DNA from: CALGYY01 sp963678485
Lineage (GTDB): Bacteria > Bacteroidota > Bacteroidia > Bacteroidales > CAIWKO01
Direction: 5' to 3'
Length of the DNA: 64,000 bases
NCBI GenBank assembly: GCA_963678485.1
Contig: OY782882.1
Coordinates: 1,240,001 to 1,304,000 of the forward strand
The translations under genes were made by a program, and so were the position numbers. How positions within the stretch are numbered: position 1 is the stretch's first letter; each line of letters begins with the position of its first letter. Below the pieces are notes generated by a model, which did no database searches, was not told the DNA's origin, and was given only the letters and a program-made list of their open reading frames with translations. Below, one piece after another: positions 63,593-64,000 of this stretch.

Positions 63593-63662
63593 GTTGATAA
63601 GTTAACTTGTTGAATTTTGGCGAATACGTTCTATTATTCCCGTTTTGGAATTTCCCTTATTA

Positions 63663-63696
63663 TTGCTTCAAAAGATATAAAATATTATTATATTTG
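63663..63696 (+). promoter_or_regulatory. Bacteroidota-type promoter for the edge gene
   Basis: TTG at 63663-63665 and TATATTTG at 63689-63696, 23 bp apart, upstream of the ATG at 63838. Confidence 0.5.
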
Positions 63697-63837
63697 CATG
63701 AGACAACACTGATCGGATTTTTCATTGGTTATAATAACCAGCGATGAACTTGTCCCTGGCCTACATTAAATAGCAGAGAAATTAGTTGAACTTTTTGCTC
63801 TTCCAATAGAGTAATGCAGAATATAAAAAAACACGCC

Positions 63838-64000
63838 ATGCACATAAAGAAGTTTACACTGATAACATTTTTGTTATTCTGTCTCACGCTGGTCTTTCAA
63901 ATTCCACAACAATCCTTAGCTCAAGACAGCATCAAACAACATCGGGTGTTGGTTGTTGACAACTCCAACGCACGCGTTCAAAACAGCCCATTCCCCAATA
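63838..64000 (+). CDS. Secreted protein, 5' end only
   Basis: The ATG at 63838-63840 starts a signal peptide (MHIKKFTLITFLLFCLTLVF, then QIPQQSLAQ). Only about 54 residues are inside the window, so the family cannot be judged. The mature N-terminus (DSIKQHRVLVVDNSNARVQN) gives no clue. Confidence 0.65.
   Translation, partial: MHIKKFTLITFLLFCLTLVFQIPQQSLAQDSIKQHRVLVVDNSNARVQNSPFPN

Overview
The window is AT-rich DNA from a member of the Bacteroidota. The evidence is a type IX secretion C-terminal sorting domain (31693-33333), promoters of the Bacteroidota form TTG-N19-23-TAnnTTTG, Bacteroidota-style RHS/YD proteins and many lipoproteins. I cannot name a genus. No rRNA, tRNA or CRISPR array was recognised.

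Region 1 (1-31260): the 5' part of a HamA-like (Hachiman defence, DUF1837) gene lies at the left edge. A minus-strand polymorphic-toxin-like locus follows. A divergent ECF sigma factor (30669) sits opposite a run of minus-strand genes: an outer-membrane barrel protein, a secreted Fn3-like protein, a lipoprotein, a 2061-aa SpvB/TcB-like YD protein, a LolA-like protein and a 2378-aa RHS protein. Downstream lie a truncated RHS gene and two orphan C-terminal tips, each followed by a small secreted, lipo- or membrane-protein gene that could be its immunity or partner gene. Short near-identical DNA blocks at the tip boundaries (2911-2990/5303-5382 and 10559-10683/12130-12254) show how tips could be exchanged. 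A degraded group II intron reverse transcriptase lies where the truncated RHS gene loses its 5' part.

Region 2 (31260-38260): ordinary genes. These are a type IX-secreted protein, a patatin-like lipase, a secreted metallo-beta-lactamase-fold protein, two tandem 57-aa paralogues and lipoprotein or membrane proteins.

Region 3 (38260-58520): an accessory island. A tight five-gene run encodes an aldo/keto reductase-like protein lacking the catalytic Lys, a NACHT-FGE-sulfatase STAND protein, a polysaccharide deacetylase-like protein, a pentapeptide-repeat membrane protein and a UDP-GlcNAc 2-epimerase-like protein. A degraded group II intron, an IS91-family element with its tyrosine recombinase, a three-gene ABC-3C defence system, a helicase-nuclease and a secreted archaemetzincin-like protease follow. 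Six imperfect palindromes of 130-143 bp, all in one orientation (A 46181, B 49214, C 53076, D 56578, E 57478, F 57919), separate these units. Read on the minus strand each starts with a GC..AAC box and ends with a GTT-N5-CAA box, and cargo genes run toward the next element. This is the layout of an integron-type cassette array (attC-like sites) with no integron integrase visible. I consider it the most interesting structure here.

Region 4 (58520-64000): housekeeping-like genes. These are a small zinc-finger protein, DUF6496, an operon of universal stress protein, small membrane protein and Nramp-like transporter, a lipoprotein, and the start of a secreted protein at the right edge.
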